Below are positions 50,697-60,958 of a stretch of 64,000 nucleotides of DNA, in pieces. The translations under genes and the position numbers were made by a program. The stretch is from an uncultured Chloroflexota bacterium (GTDB lineage: Bacteria > Chloroflexota > Anaerolineae > Anaerolineales > Villigracilaceae). Location: the NCBI GenBank assembly GCA_903914955.1, contig CAIWRB010000182.1, positions 1 to 64,000 of the forward strand. Direction: 5' to 3'. Under the pieces are notes generated by a model, which searched no databases, was not told the origin of the DNA, and was given only the letters and a program-made list of their open reading frames with translations. Positions within the stretch are counted from its first letter, which is position 1, and each line of letters starts with the position of its first letter.

Positions 50697-51857
50697 ATGG
50701 AAAAAGACATCATCATTATTGGAGGCGGCCCAAGCGGACTCTCCACCGCATTGCATTTGACGAAAATCGCCCCGCATCTGACTTCCCGAATCCTGATCCT
50801 GGAAAAGGAACATTATCCACGCCCGAAACTGTGCGCCGGCGGACTCGTCGCCGATGCAGAATTTATTTTACAGCGTCTCGGCCTGGATGTCAGCGAAGTC
50901 CCGCACGTGGATGCATCTGCGGCACATTTTGATTTCGCTGGAAAGGGGATCAAGATCAGCGTGCCAAAGAGTCATACCCTCCGCGTGATCCGCCGTAATG
51001 AGTTCGATCATTGGCTGGCGAAGAAAACCCTCGAAGCGGGAATTGAAATTCGAGAAGGCGTTACAGTAAAGAATATTATTCCTAATAAAGATGGTGTGAG
51101 CATTGAAACCGACAGGGGAGATTTCAACCCTCAGATCGTTATAGGTGCAGATGGATCAAATGGCATTACGCGCAGCTGCATTTTTCCGAATGCGCCGGTT
51201 TATACAGCGAGAGTGTTGGAAGTGATAACACCTGATTATTCTGTTGTCGCTTCGGGAAAGAATGCCTCTCGCATCAACAATGCTTACTTCGATTTCTTCC
51301 CAATTCCAAATAATATCGCGGGATATGTATGGGACTTCCCCACGCAAATTAATGGAGAAACGATGCGGTGCTGGGGAATCTATGATACGAACCTGCTCGC
51401 AGACCAGGAACGTCCGCCGCTCAAAAATCCACTAGCCGAAGAAATGGCGCGGCATGGATTCAACCTCGATGATCATGAACTCAAGGGGCATCCTATCCGC
51501 TGGTATGACCCGTCCAATCCTGTTTCAACGCCGCGGGTTTTACTGGTTGGCGATGCGGCAGGCGCAGACTCAATCTTCGGCGAAGGCATCAGCATTGCAT
51601 TAGGGTATGGAGCCATTGCCGCGCATGAGATCAGCGAGTCGATTCGACGCAACGAATTTTCATTTAGCAGATACAAGAGTCGGCTCATGCGAAGCGGGCT
51701 GGGTCAAACTTTGTTCGCACGCTGGGTCATCACTCAGATCATTTATCCACTTAAGTGGCGTTGGTTCCAAATCCTGTTGTGGCGGATTTTAAAACCCATC
51801 GTTATTTTAGTCGCGTGGTTTTTTGTTTTGAATTGGGGAAAACGCATCAAGATTTAA
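50697..51857 (+). CDS. Geranylgeranyl reductase-family FAD-dependent oxidoreductase
   Basis: IIIIGGGPSGLSTALHLTK; YPRPKLCAGGL; VIGADGSNGITR; VLLVGDAAGADSIFGEGISIALGYG. Confidence 0.85.
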   Translation: MEKDIIIIGGGPSGLSTALHLTKIAPHLTSRILILEKEHYPRPKLCAGGLVADAEFILQRLGLDVSEVPHVDASAAHFDFAGKGIKISVPKSHTLRVIRRNEFDHWLAKKTLEAGIEIREGVTVKNIIPNKDGVSIETDRGDFNPQIVIGADGSNGITRSCIFPNAPVYTARVLEVITPDYSVVASGKNASRINNAYFDFFPIPNNIAGYVWDFPTQINGETMRCWGIYDTNLLADQERPPLKNPLAEEMARHGFNLDDHELKGHPIRWYDPSNPVSTPRVLLVGDAAGADSIFGEGISIALGYGAIAAHEISESIRRNEFSFSRYKSRLMRSGLGQTLFARWVITQIIYPLKWRWFQILLWRILKPIVILVAWFFVLNWGKRIKI

Positions 51858-52605
51858 CGCGCTTGATAAAACCCGGTGTGTTGAGTTGGCGCTCCAGCAG
51901 ATAAGTGAAATATCCCTGCATGAGAATTTCCGCTTCCTTCTGGATCTCAGGGCTGGGATTTGCCCGGGAGGCGTCGCGATAATTTGAGCGTTGGAAGTGG
52001 CGAAAATATTTTAGTGTCTCAATTGAAATTTTATTTAAGTTGGGCAGCCCCACCCCGCAGCGTGGGCAGATAACGCCGCCCGCGTTGAATGAGAAGAATT
52101 GATCTTCGGCAACGATCTCGCGTCCGCAGTTGGCGCATTCAAATAATTGCGGACGAAACCCCACGTAATCGAGCAGCCGCATTTCATAATATCGCACAGC
52201 CACCCACGTATCGGATTCTTTTTCGAGGCGGTCAAGCGTTTCAACGAGAAGCTTAAATGTTGAAAGATGCCCGCCATCATCGTCATAAGTAAAACGATCC
52301 AACAGTTCGATCGCATAAGAAGCATAACCGGTCTTCATCAAGTCTGCGCCGATCCCAAGAAACGCGTTGACGGTTTCAACCTGCGTAACAATCAGCAGGT
52401 CACGTCCGCGGGCGAGTTGCAAGGTTACATGAGTGAATGGCTGTAAATGTCCCGCCTTACGTGAAGTGACTTTGCGCGCGCCCTTTGCAACCGCGCGCAC
52501 CTTTCCCAATTCACGCGTATAAAGGGTCAGCAACTGGTCAGCTTCGCCCCAATCTTTATGGCGGAGCACAACAGCAGAAACGCGAAACGATCGGAAATCG
52601 GACAT
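51847..52605 (-). CDS. recO: DNA repair protein RecO
   Basis: VSAVVLRHKDWGEADQLLTLYTRELGKVRAVAKGARK; CANCGREI...CPRCG. Confidence 0.93.
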   Translation of the reverse strand: MSDFRSFRVSAVVLRHKDWGEADQLLTLYTRELGKVRAVAKGARKVTSRKAGHLQPFTHVTLQLARGRDLLIVTQVETVNAFLGIGADLMKTGYASYAIELLDRFTYDDDGGHLSTFKLLVETLDRLEKESDTWVAVRYYEMRLLDYVGFRPQLFECANCGREIVAEDQFFSFNAGGVICPRCGVGLPNLNKISIETLKYFRHFQRSNYRDASRANPSPEIQKEAEILMQGYFTYLLERQLNTPGFIKRVKS

Positions 52606-52652
52606 GATGAAAACGTCTTTGTAAGTTTACAGGTTTACGCTTTTATCTGTAT

Positions 52653-53057
52653 TTACAACAAATGCTTCGGCGTAAATGCCTCAGGCAATAAATCAGCGAC
52701 AGTCATTTCTTTTTTAAGTTTTCCATCTCCATCAGCAATTAAGACGATCGTATCCAAACCAAATTCAGCCATCACCTGCCTGCATCCGCCACAGGGCGAG
52801 CCTCCGTTATTGGTCACAACCGCGATCACATCGAATTCAATTTCGCCTTCAGAGACGGCTTTGAAGATCGCAACTCGTTCCGCGCACATGGTTTGTGGAT
52901 AGGCGGCATTCTCAACATTTACACCTGAATAAAAATGCCCGTTCCTGGTTCGCAATGCCGCGCCAACAGGATAGTTTGAATATGGCGCATATGCGCGTTT
53001 GCGCGCTTCGTTGGCAAGATCAATTAGGGATTGTTTTTCTTCATTCGTCAGATTCAT
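52653..53057 (-). CDS. cdd: Cytidine deaminase
   Basis: AYAPYSNYPVGAALRT; NVENAAYPQTMCAERVAIFKAVSEGE; PCGGCRQVMAEF. Confidence 0.95.
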   Translation of the reverse strand: MNLTNEEKQSLIDLANEARKRAYAPYSNYPVGAALRTRNGHFYSGVNVENAAYPQTMCAERVAIFKAVSEGEIEFDVIAVVTNNGGSPCGGCRQVMAEFGLDTIVLIADGDGKLKKEMTVADLLPEAFTPKHLL

Positions 53058-53073
53058 TTTTCACCTGTTTGTT

Positions 53074-54435
53074 TTACTTTTTCGCTTTTCGTTCGAGTTT
53101 CCTGATCGCGCGCGCGGGCATGCCGACCACAAGCGTATCATCTGCAACGTTTTTCGTCACGACCGCGCCAGCACCTGTGCGCGCACCATTTCCAATTTTA
53201 AGAGGAGCTACCAGCATGGTATCTGAACCAATAAAGACATCCTCACCAATTTCGGTGGCGTGTTTTTTCTCGCCATCATAATTACAGGTAATCGTCCCAG
53301 CGCCGATGTTGGTGTTCGCGCCGATCTGCGCATTACCGATATATGAAAAATGCCCCATCTTCACGCCCTCGGCAAGATATGAATCTTTCACTTCGCCAAA
53401 ATTACCCATGTGAACATGGTTTCCCAAATGTGCCCCTTTTCGTAAACGCGCGAACGGGCCTAAATCCACATCATCTTCGAGCCCCGCGCCCTCCATCACG
53501 GAAGAAAAAACCTTACAGCGATTTCCGATTTTCGAATCACGGATGATCGAATTCGGTCCGATCAGATTGCCCTGGCCGATCTCTGTCTTTCCATGAAGAT
53601 ATGTATTCGGCATGATGACCGTATCCATGCCGATCGTCACGTCAATTTCAATGTATGTAGAGGCGGGGTCAATCAGCGTAACGCCGTTCAACATATGCTG
53701 TTGGTTGATGCGTCTGCGCATGGCTGCATCACATTCTGAAAGATGCACACGTGTATTGATGCCAATGGTTTCTTCCAAATCATCCATAACCATTGCTTGA
53801 ACAGACAATCCGTCTTTGGCGGCAAGCTCCACTGTATCGGTTAAATAATATTCGCCTTTTTTCGGATTCTTTGGGATGCGCTGCAACGCATCCCACAACC
53901 AGTTTGCATCAAAACAATATCCGCCTACATTCAATTCCTTCACCTGTAACTGCTCAGCCGTCGCGACATATTCCTCCACGATGGCAGACACTGTGCCGTC
54001 CGTCTTGCGGATGATGCGGCCAAATCCGCGCGGGTGTTCTGCGATCACAGTTAAAAGTGAAATCGGTCCTGAATTCTTTTTCTGTGTCTCGACAAGTTTT
54101 TGCAAAGTCTCACCGCGTAATAAAGGCATGTCACTGTAAGAAACAACAACCAGGTCGGTTTTATTTTTCAGCAAAGACTCGGCTTGCAATACCGCGTGGC
54201 CGGTACCCAGCTGCGGTTCCTGTAAAACCGTTTGCGCAGAGTCTGCCAGATATTTTGTCACCTCATCCGCGCCGTGACCGACCACCACAACCGGTTTCTC
54301 GCTGGTAGATCGTTTGATCGCTTCCAAGGCGTGCCAGAGCAGGGGCTTGCCTGCGACGGGATGCAGTACCTTCGGCAGGGATGATTGCATGCGTGTGCCT
54401 TGTCCGGCGGCAAGTAAAATTGCTGTTACTCTCAT
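53074..54435 (-). CDS. glmU: Bifunctional UDP-GlcNAc pyrophosphorylase / GlcN-1-P acetyltransferase
   Basis: ILLAAGQGTRMQSSLPKVLHPVAGKPLL; left-handed beta-helix hexapeptides; NIGAGTITCNYDGEKKHATEIGEDVFIGSDTMLVAPLKIG. Confidence 0.96.
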   Translation of the reverse strand: MRVTAILLAAGQGTRMQSSLPKVLHPVAGKPLLWHALEAIKRSTSEKPVVVVGHGADEVTKYLADSAQTVLQEPQLGTGHAVLQAESLLKNKTDLVVVSYSDMPLLRGETLQKLVETQKKNSGPISLLTVIAEHPRGFGRIIRKTDGTVSAIVEEYVATAEQLQVKELNVGGYCFDANWLWDALQRIPKNPKKGEYYLTDTVELAAKDGLSVQAMVMDDLEETIGINTRVHLSECDAAMRRRINQQHMLNGVTLIDPASTYIEIDVTIGMDTVIMPNTYLHGKTEIGQGNLIGPNSIIRDSKIGNRCKVFSSVMEGAGLEDDVDLGPFARLRKGAHLGNHVHMGNFGEVKDSYLAEGVKMGHFSYIGNAQIGANTNIGAGTITCNYDGEKKHATEIGEDVFIGSDTMLVAPLKIGNGARTGAGAVVTKNVADDTLVVGMPARAIRKLERKAKK

Positions 54436-54501
54436 TGTGTCACCTCAATCAAAACAGGATTTGAACGGCATGTGCCGCACAAATCCTGTTTAGAAAAGAA
54501 T

Positions 54502-54517
54502 CCCCGCGTTGGCGGGG
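54502..54517 (-). terminator. Terminator-like hairpin downstream of tRNA-Gln
   Basis: ccccgc gttg gcgggg; minus strand continues attctttt. Confidence 0.6.
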
Positions 54518-54526
54518 TATGTCAGG

Positions 54527-54597
54527 CTGGGGCACCTGGATTCGAACCAAGATCCACAGCTCCAAAGGCTGGTGTGCTGCCATTGCACCATGCCCCA
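54527..54597 (-). tRNA. tRNA-Gln (anticodon TTG), CCA not encoded
   Basis: TGGGGCATGGTGCAATGGCAGCACACCAGCCTTTGGAGCTGTGGATCTTGGTTCGAATCCAGGTGCCCCAG: 7-bp acceptor, D, anticodon CTTTGGA loop, T-arm GGTTCGAATCC. Confidence 0.95.
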
Positions 54598-54625
54598 GTG
54601 CGCGCAAGATTGTATCACAATTTAT

Positions 54626-55687
54626 TTAATTTCCATCCGGGATGAGGCCAAGTTTGCGGGCATCTTCCTGTGAGATCACATTAGCGTTGACAGGTTTTTT
54701 TCCTATTTTTTCTGCGGCTTGATCCCAGAAATCATCCGTGTCATTTCCTTTTGTTTTGTCCAGTGAGGCATTGACCAGGAGCGTTTCCATCTCCGTCGAG
54801 GATGATTCTTCAGCCATTTGGGCAGGATCCTCCCCGGGCGCGGATGCTGACTTCGAAGAAATAAGGTTCAATTCGCCGGTCACACCCATTGATTTTAAGG
54901 CTCTTTCCACCTGAGTCCGCAATGCAAGTAGGGCGCTGATAGTTTCGAGAACACGTTGATCGGCAGCAAGCCCATTGCCGGCAACCAGCAACGCGTACAT
55001 GGGAGTCACAGGGATGAAAAGCAGGTCATGATCGCCGCCGTTAAATACATGGAATGAGTCGATCGAGTCCTGATGATTATGGCGTGCAACTTTCAAACTC
55101 GAAGCGTGAATGGCCATCAATGTCGAAATGAGCGAGACTTCCATACTGGCATCAAGCAGTTTGCCGGTGCGCGCCTGCACGAGACCGTGATCATTAAGCA
55201 GGAAAACCGCTTCGGCTTTGATATCCTGCCGAAAATTAGCAAGCAGGTCTGAGAGTCTGGCGTGGCGTCCTTCCACTATTTCATCTTTTACTTCTGAAGG
55301 GAAGATCGTCCGCACAAGGCCCAGACCACGCTCCACTACATCCAGAAAATCTGTCATTGGAATGGGCTTGTCAAAGATGGCCTGCGCGCCTGCGCTGAGC
55401 ATTTCCTCGCGCATTTTTCGATCAGTCACCCCGGTTATGAAGATCACATTCGCTTCCGGATGGCGCGCGCGGATTTTGTGCATAAGATCCACCCCGCTCA
55501 TGCCAGGCAACATGTAATCGGTGACAAGAAGATCAATTTTATAGCGCGTGGATAAGAGCAAAGCCTCTTCGCCCGAAAGGGATTCAAAGACCTTTAATTT
55601 TTCTATATTAAGTGTATCAAGCGTGGCGTGCAATAATCGTAAAATATCACGCTGGTCATCAACAAGCAAAACATTGCGTTCCATCAT
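54626..55687 (-). CDS. Response regulator: REC plus Roadblock/LC7-like C-terminal region
   Basis: VLLVDDQRDILRLL, LLVTDYMLPGMSG, TGVTDRKM...FDKPI; C-terminal region resembles roadblock domain. Confidence 0.75.
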   Translation of the reverse strand: MMERNVLLVDDQRDILRLLHATLDTLNIEKLKVFESLSGEEALLLSTRYKIDLLVTDYMLPGMSGVDLMHKIRARHPEANVIFITGVTDRKMREEMLSAGAQAIFDKPIPMTDFLDVVERGLGLVRTIFPSEVKDEIVEGRHARLSDLLANFRQDIKAEAVFLLNDHGLVQARTGKLLDASMEVSLISTLMAIHASSLKVARHNHQDSIDSFHVFNGGDHDLLFIPVTPMYALLVAGNGLAADQRVLETISALLALRTQVERALKSMGVTGELNLISSKSASAPGEDPAQMAEESSSTEMETLLVNASLDKTKGNDTDDFWDQAAEKIGKKPVNANVISQEDARKLGLIPDGN

Positions 55688-55763
55688 GGGCCTACATCTC
55701 TACTTCCTGCGTAGTCTCTACGACAAAAATCATCGAAACCCGAATTTTCAGATGGCCACCGGA

Positions 55764-57692
55764 TCAATTCTTGCAAGCTTCGCCCATGTCAATCGTCTCG
55801 ATATTCCAAAGCGGGTTGGCAGTTGCATCCAGATCAAAATGACAAAGGTCTGGACGCGCTGCTGCGATCCGAAGATGATAATAAAGTGGAATGGCGGGAA
55901 GTTCGGTGGAAAACAATACCTGTGTTTTGCGATACGAATCTACGTAGGCTTGATCATCTGGCAGAGCTAGTTGAGCAGCACGGCATGCCGAATCAAATTC
56001 CGCATTCTTGTAGGCTGTTACATTCGTACCGATCCATAAATTAGAAGCCGAGGGGATCTCCGAGCTGGTAAACCAGCCGCAGGGAGGCTCAATACTGTTG
56101 ACACCCATCGCGTATTCAATCAGATCAAAATTACGGCCAAACAACGCACCGCCCGGGCCGGGAGAATACAGATCGTTTTGCTCAAAATATTGCACATTGA
56201 GTCCAATGCCGCATTGCGCAAGTGACTGCGAGAGAATATCGACCACCTGTCTGCGTTGGGTTGCTGTTGTAGTATAGTAATTTAATTGTAAAGGCGTGCC
56301 GGATTTCACATTTTTAACACCTACGGCAGTTATAGGCGTGGATGGTAATCCATCCACATCTCTCCATCCGGCTTGTTCAAGCAATGATTTCCCGGTTGCG
56401 GGGTCAAAGGGAAGCACTTCGATATTGGGATCATATAAAGGATGCCCAACAGGTATGTAGCTGGCTGGCACCGTTGTCTGTCCAAGAAGCACATTGTCGA
56501 CAACAGATTGACGGTTAAGACAATAGGCAATCCCCTGACGGGTGTGCGCATCTCCAAAAATATCCTGCCTGTCATTCTGGCGTGCAGGATCATATCCATT
56601 ATCATATGATGCAGGTGAAATACCAAGCCCAAGCCATTCAATGGTCATACCGGGCGTAAAGAAAGTTTGCGCGAGTTCACCGGCTTGCAACTTTTGCAAT
56701 AGATCTGCCTGATTATCAAGCCGAATGGTTGGGTCAAGAATATCACAGCGGCCTGCCACTAATTCGCTGAGAGCCGTGTTCGGGTTTGCGATGAAGCGGA
56801 AGGAGACTTCATCAAATTTTGGATAGCCTTCTGCAGCGCGAAAATAATACGGGTTTTTCGTCAAAGTGATGTGATCACCTGCGAGCCATTCAGTGATCTT
56901 GTAGGGTCCCCATCCTATTGGCGAACGCGAAGCGACGTCAACAGTCTTCAGTTTATCCGCAGTAAAATCGGACCATACATGCCGTGGCGCGGGTGCCCAA
57001 AAATTGGTGAAGTATGCAGGGTCAAAGAAACCAGGCTTGCCCCACCATTGCACAGTTTGCGGGTCTGTGGCTTCATAGGTCAGTGTGCGATCAATCAAAT
57101 ATTGATTTGAGACAGCGCTCGGGTCAGATGCAAGAGCGAACGCGTAGACCGAATCATCCGAGGTGACCGGCGTACCATCCGACCAGGTCAGGTCTGGGCG
57201 TAAATGGAAATTAACAACCATTTGATCCATCTCAAGCGGCGTGGTGCCATCATACGTGATGACGCAATCATCAGTGCGACAGGCTGTCGGGCGGACTCGC
57301 ACACCTTGTTTCAGAGTAACCAGATTTCCATCTGCATCCACCACCTGACTGTTGAGTTGTACTGATGTACTGACGATTTCCGCGTCGCCGTTTTTAAGAG
57401 AAGGCATTTGAGTGATGATCACAGCCTGATATTCATATCCAATTGTGTCGATCGGGCCATCATTGACAGCTGCCAGCACACTGCGCGCGGCCTCGTTTGG
57501 GCCGCCGTATGGATATAGAGTGTTCGGTTCCTGTCCCAAACAAACAGTGAGTGAACGCGGGTTGAGAGTCGCAGTGGGCGTCACAGGCAGCGGAGTGAAT
57601 GTAGCGAGGGGCGGAGTCTCTGTCTTCGATTGAGTGATCGAACACGCACTAACAATAAATATCATCAAGATAATGGAGATGGTTTTTTTCAT
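55764..57692 (-). CDS. Peptide ABC transporter substrate-binding lipoprotein
   Basis: MKKTISIILMIFIVSACS lipobox; SBP family 5 pattern LRPDLTWSDGTPVTSDDSVYAFALA, RQGIAYCLNRQSVVDNVL. Confidence 0.85.
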   Translation of the reverse strand: MKKTISIILMIFIVSACSITQSKTETPPLATFTPLPVTPTATLNPRSLTVCLGQEPNTLYPYGGPNEAARSVLAAVNDGPIDTIGYEYQAVIITQMPSLKNGDAEIVSTSVQLNSQVVDADGNLVTLKQGVRVRPTACRTDDCVITYDGTTPLEMDQMVVNFHLRPDLTWSDGTPVTSDDSVYAFALASDPSAVSNQYLIDRTLTYEATDPQTVQWWGKPGFFDPAYFTNFWAPAPRHVWSDFTADKLKTVDVASRSPIGWGPYKITEWLAGDHITLTKNPYYFRAAEGYPKFDEVSFRFIANPNTALSELVAGRCDILDPTIRLDNQADLLQKLQAGELAQTFFTPGMTIEWLGLGISPASYDNGYDPARQNDRQDIFGDAHTRQGIAYCLNRQSVVDNVLLGQTTVPASYIPVGHPLYDPNIEVLPFDPATGKSLLEQAGWRDVDGLPSTPITAVGVKNVKSGTPLQLNYYTTTATQRRQVVDILSQSLAQCGIGLNVQYFEQNDLYSPGPGGALFGRNFDLIEYAMGVNSIEPPCGWFTSSEIPSASNLWIGTNVTAYKNAEFDSACRAAQLALPDDQAYVDSYRKTQVLFSTELPAIPLYYHLRIAAARPDLCHFDLDATANPLWNIETIDMGEACKN

Positions 57693-57821
57693 GCTTGCCT
57701 GCCAATCAATATGGAATAGTAGAAATATAATGAGCATATACTCAACAACGAGGGCAATTATAACAACGTTAATCATTTAACGTTGAGCAAAAGATCCGTA
57801 AATTATTGCTGATGCAGGCAC

Positions 57822-57845
57822 AAAAAAACCGCCTCTCAGCGGTTT
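57822..57845 (-). terminator. Intrinsic terminator downstream of oppF on minus strand
   Basis: minus strand aaaccgc tgagag gcggtttttttg. Confidence 0.85.
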
Positions 57846-57856
57846 CTTTGTCTATT

Positions 57857-58849
57857 TTATTCCACCAACCAGCAAGCCACCCAATGGCCAGGGCGGGCTT
57901 CTTTGAATTCAGGCTCAGTTTGCGAACATTGCGCTACAGCAATCGGACAACGTGTATGGAATCGGCAACCCTTAGGCGGATTAAGTGGGCTGGGCACATC
58001 CCCTTTCAGGATGGTACGGTCACGCTTGACTTCCGGATGCGGAACAGGGATGGCCGACATCAAAGCCTTTGTATAAGGATGCAATGGTTCGCGGTAAAGA
58101 GAATCACGTCCAGTGAGTTCAACCATCTTGCCAAGATACATAACCGCAACACGGTCTGAGATGTGTTCCACCACGCTCAGGTTATGCGCGATGAAAAGAT
58201 AAGTGAGACCGAATTCCTTTTGCAAATCTTTGAGAATGTTCAAAACCTGCGATTGAATGGAAACATCCAGCGCGGAAACCGGCTCATCACAAACGATGAA
58301 TTTCGGCTGTAAAGCTAAAGCACGGGCAATACCAATGCGCTGGCGTTGTCCACCGGAGAATTCATGCGGATAGCGGCGGGCATGGTATTCTTCCAACCCC
58401 ACTTTCTTTAGCATGTTAATGGCAACTTCCCAGCGTTCCTTGGGACGTCCAATTTTATGGATTTGCAGTCCCTCCATCACAGCCTCGCCAATCGGCATGC
58501 GCGGATTAAGAGATGCGTACGGATCCTGAAAGATGATCTGCATATCACGGCGTAATGCCTTGAGTGACTTGGGGCGCATCTTGATAATATCTTCGCCATT
58601 AAAACTCACTTCGCCGGAAGTTGGTTCGATCAGACGCAAAATGGAGCGGCCGACGGTGGTCTTCCCACAACCTGATTCGCCTACCATTCCCAAAGTCTCG
58701 CCGTTCTTTATCGCGAAACTTACTTTATCCACAGCCTGTACCCAGGCTGTGGTGCGTTGAAAAACACCGGAGCGAACCGGGAAATACTTTGTAAGGTTTT
58801 TTACAACCAACAGGTCGGGCTTATCTTGGGTTTGCATTTTATTATTCAT
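57857..58849 (-). CDS. oppF: Oligopeptide ABC transporter ATP-binding protein OppF/DppF type
   Basis: [49 protein letters not shown]; Met 58849 preferred over 58900. Confidence 0.9.
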   Translation of the reverse strand: MNNKMQTQDKPDLLVVKNLTKYFPVRSGVFQRTTAWVQAVDKVSFAIKNGETLGMVGESGCGKTTVGRSILRLIEPTSGEVSFNGEDIIKMRPKSLKALRRDMQIIFQDPYASLNPRMPIGEAVMEGLQIHKIGRPKERWEVAINMLKKVGLEEYHARRYPHEFSGGQRQRIGIARALALQPKFIVCDEPVSALDVSIQSQVLNILKDLQKEFGLTYLFIAHNLSVVEHISDRVAVMYLGKMVELTGRDSLYREPLHPYTKALMSAIPVPHPEVKRDRTILKGDVPSPLNPPKGCRFHTRCPIAVAQCSQTEPEFKEARPGHWVACWLVE

Positions 58850-58865
58850 CACCACACCATCTCTC

Positions 58866-59900
58866 TTAGGTTTTGCTTCCGTGTTTAATAGGGGCAACAT
58901 GCTGATCAGAGTCCTGAAAAAGCCAGCAACGCACTTTATGTCCCTCAGAAATTTCTTTCAATTCTGGACGCTTATCAGCGCAAATGGACAAATTATGTTC
59001 AATGCGCGCCATGCAGCGCGGAGCAAACCGACAGCCAGTAGGAAGGTTGACCAGATTTGGAACCGCACCGGGGATCACATCCAATCGATCACGCACTTCG
59101 CCTAAAACAGGGATCGAACCAATTAAACCCTTGGTGTAGGGATGAAGCGGCGCATCAAAAAGTACGGCAACGGTTGACTGTTCAACAATCTCACCAGCGT
59201 ACATCACCGCCACACGATCTGCCATTTCAGCGATCACGCCCAGATCATGTGTGATCAAGATCATGGCTGAGCCAAGCTGGGTACGCATGTCGCGCATCAG
59301 ATCCAGAATCTGAGCTTGAATTGTGACGTCCAGCGCTGTGGTGGGTTCGTCCGCGATCAACAAGTCTGGGACACAGGCTAGGGCCATGGCGATCATGACG
59401 CGCTGTGCCATACCACCGGATAGTTCATGAGGAAATGATTGCGCGCGACTTTCAGGCTCGGGAATGCCAACAAGTTTGAGCAATTCCACGGCGCGTTTTT
59501 GACCCGCTTCCTTGCCAAAATCCTGATGAATATTCAACACTTCCGAGATCTGGTCACCGGCTCGAAAAACTGGATTAAGCGCAGACTGCGGCTGTTGGAA
59601 GATCATTGAAACGCGGTTGCCGCGTATTTTCATCATCTCTTCTTCGGTGGCTTTTACCAGATCCTTGCCTTCAAACAAAATCTCGCCAGCTTCGATCTTG
59701 CCGGGCTGACTGATCAGGCGCATGATCGAAAGGGATGTGACACTTTTGCCACAGCCCGATTCGCCGACGATGCCAAGCACTTCACCGGAGTTGACATAGA
59801 AATCCACTCCATCCACGGCATGCACAACACCGTCTTCGGTATAAAAATAAGTCTTTAGATTGCGTACTTCAAGCAAAGGTGTTTGATTATTAGTTGCCAC
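58866..59900 (-). CDS. oppD: Oligopeptide ABC transporter ATP-binding protein OppD/DppD type
   Basis: [49 protein letters not shown]. Confidence 0.92.
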   Translation of the reverse strand: MATNNQTPLLEVRNLKTYFYTEDGVVHAVDGVDFYVNSGEVLGIVGESGCGKSVTSLSIMRLISQPGKIEAGEILFEGKDLVKATEEEMMKIRGNRVSMIFQQPQSALNPVFRAGDQISEVLNIHQDFGKEAGQKRAVELLKLVGIPEPESRAQSFPHELSGGMAQRVMIAMALACVPDLLIADEPTTALDVTIQAQILDLMRDMRTQLGSAMILITHDLGVIAEMADRVAVMYAGEIVEQSTVAVLFDAPLHPYTKGLIGSIPVLGEVRDRLDVIPGAVPNLVNLPTGCRFAPRCMARIEHNLSICADKRPELKEISEGHKVRCWLFQDSDQHVAPIKHGSKT

Positions 59901-59936
59901 GAGTAGCTCCCTGAGTTGAGATTTTTTCCATAGCGA

Positions 59937-60938
59937 TTATAACTTCAAGCGCGGATCGAGCGCATCGCGCAGACCGTCGCCAATGTAATTAAAGGCGAGG
60001 GAACAAATAAAGATGGGAGTGCCCGGCACGAGTGGCAGCCAGGGCTTATCAAACATATACGTTTGTGTTGCTGATAGCATATTTCCCCAGGTAGGAATGG
60101 GGTCCTGAATGCCAAATCCGAGAAAAGCAAGTGCCGCTTCGGCAACCACAAAACCAGCTAAATTGAGCGAGGCATCCACAATAATGGGAGCCATGGCATT
60201 CGGGATCATGTGTTTGAAGATGATCCAAATGTCGGTGGCGCCAAGGGAACGTGAGGCTTCGACAAAAGTTTGCTCACGTAATGAAAGAATCGTACCACGC
60301 ATTAACTGTGCTGCCGAAAGCCAGCCAAAGCCTGCCAGGACGATCACGATCAAAACTGCATTGCGGGCATCTTTGGGGCTTAGTAGCATGACATCCCCTA
60401 CCACCCTTAGCACCCCCTCTGGAATAGGTATCAAATTCTCGTTTCGCAACAGCATGGAAGAAATGATCAATAGCAATGGCAAAGTTGGGATGGTTATCAT
60501 GAATTCAACAAAGCGCATCAAGATCGAATCGACCCAGCCGCCATAGAAACCAGATATCGCACCCACAAGAATTCCGACGATTTCGGAAATAAAGGTTGAA
60601 AGCAAAGCCACTGTCAGAGAGATGCGCCCGGCATAGACCACTCGTGAAAAATAATCGCGACCAATATTATCTGTCCCAAAATAATGGACTCGTCCGGTAG
60701 GCTGGTCTATGGCCCCGAAGGGCAGGAAATAATCGTTGACATTTAATTCATCAACCTTAAAGGAGGTAATATAAGGGGCCAGGATCGTAACACTAAAAAT
60801 CACGATCATGAGAATCAGCGACGCCATCGCCAGGCGGTGTTTTATGAAACGCATCATCACCACTTGGAACGGACTGCGCTCCTGAATGGTAATGGCTTCA
60901 GCTTTAATACTATCCATTTGAACTACTGGTACGGTCAT
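59937..60938 (-). CDS. oppC: Oligopeptide ABC transporter permease OppC/DppC type
   Basis: FGTDNIGRDYFSRVVYAGRISL; FVEASRSLGATDIWIIFKHMIPNAMAPIIV. Confidence 0.92.
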   Translation of the reverse strand: MTVPVVQMDSIKAEAITIQERSPFQVVMMRFIKHRLAMASLILMIVIFSVTILAPYITSFKVDELNVNDYFLPFGAIDQPTGRVHYFGTDNIGRDYFSRVVYAGRISLTVALLSTFISEIVGILVGAISGFYGGWVDSILMRFVEFMITIPTLPLLLIISSMLLRNENLIPIPEGVLRVVGDVMLLSPKDARNAVLIVIVLAGFGWLSAAQLMRGTILSLREQTFVEASRSLGATDIWIIFKHMIPNAMAPIIVDASLNLAGFVVAEAALAFLGFGIQDPIPTWGNMLSATQTYMFDKPWLPLVPGTPIFICSLAFNYIGDGLRDALDPRLKL

Positions 60939-60958
60939 TGAAATTTCCTCAAGCTAGG

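Noticed and set aside
58849-58900. Overlap between oppF and oppD as a frameshift signal
   Set aside because: An internal Met at 58849 with good context removes the overlap; ordinary start-site ambiguity.
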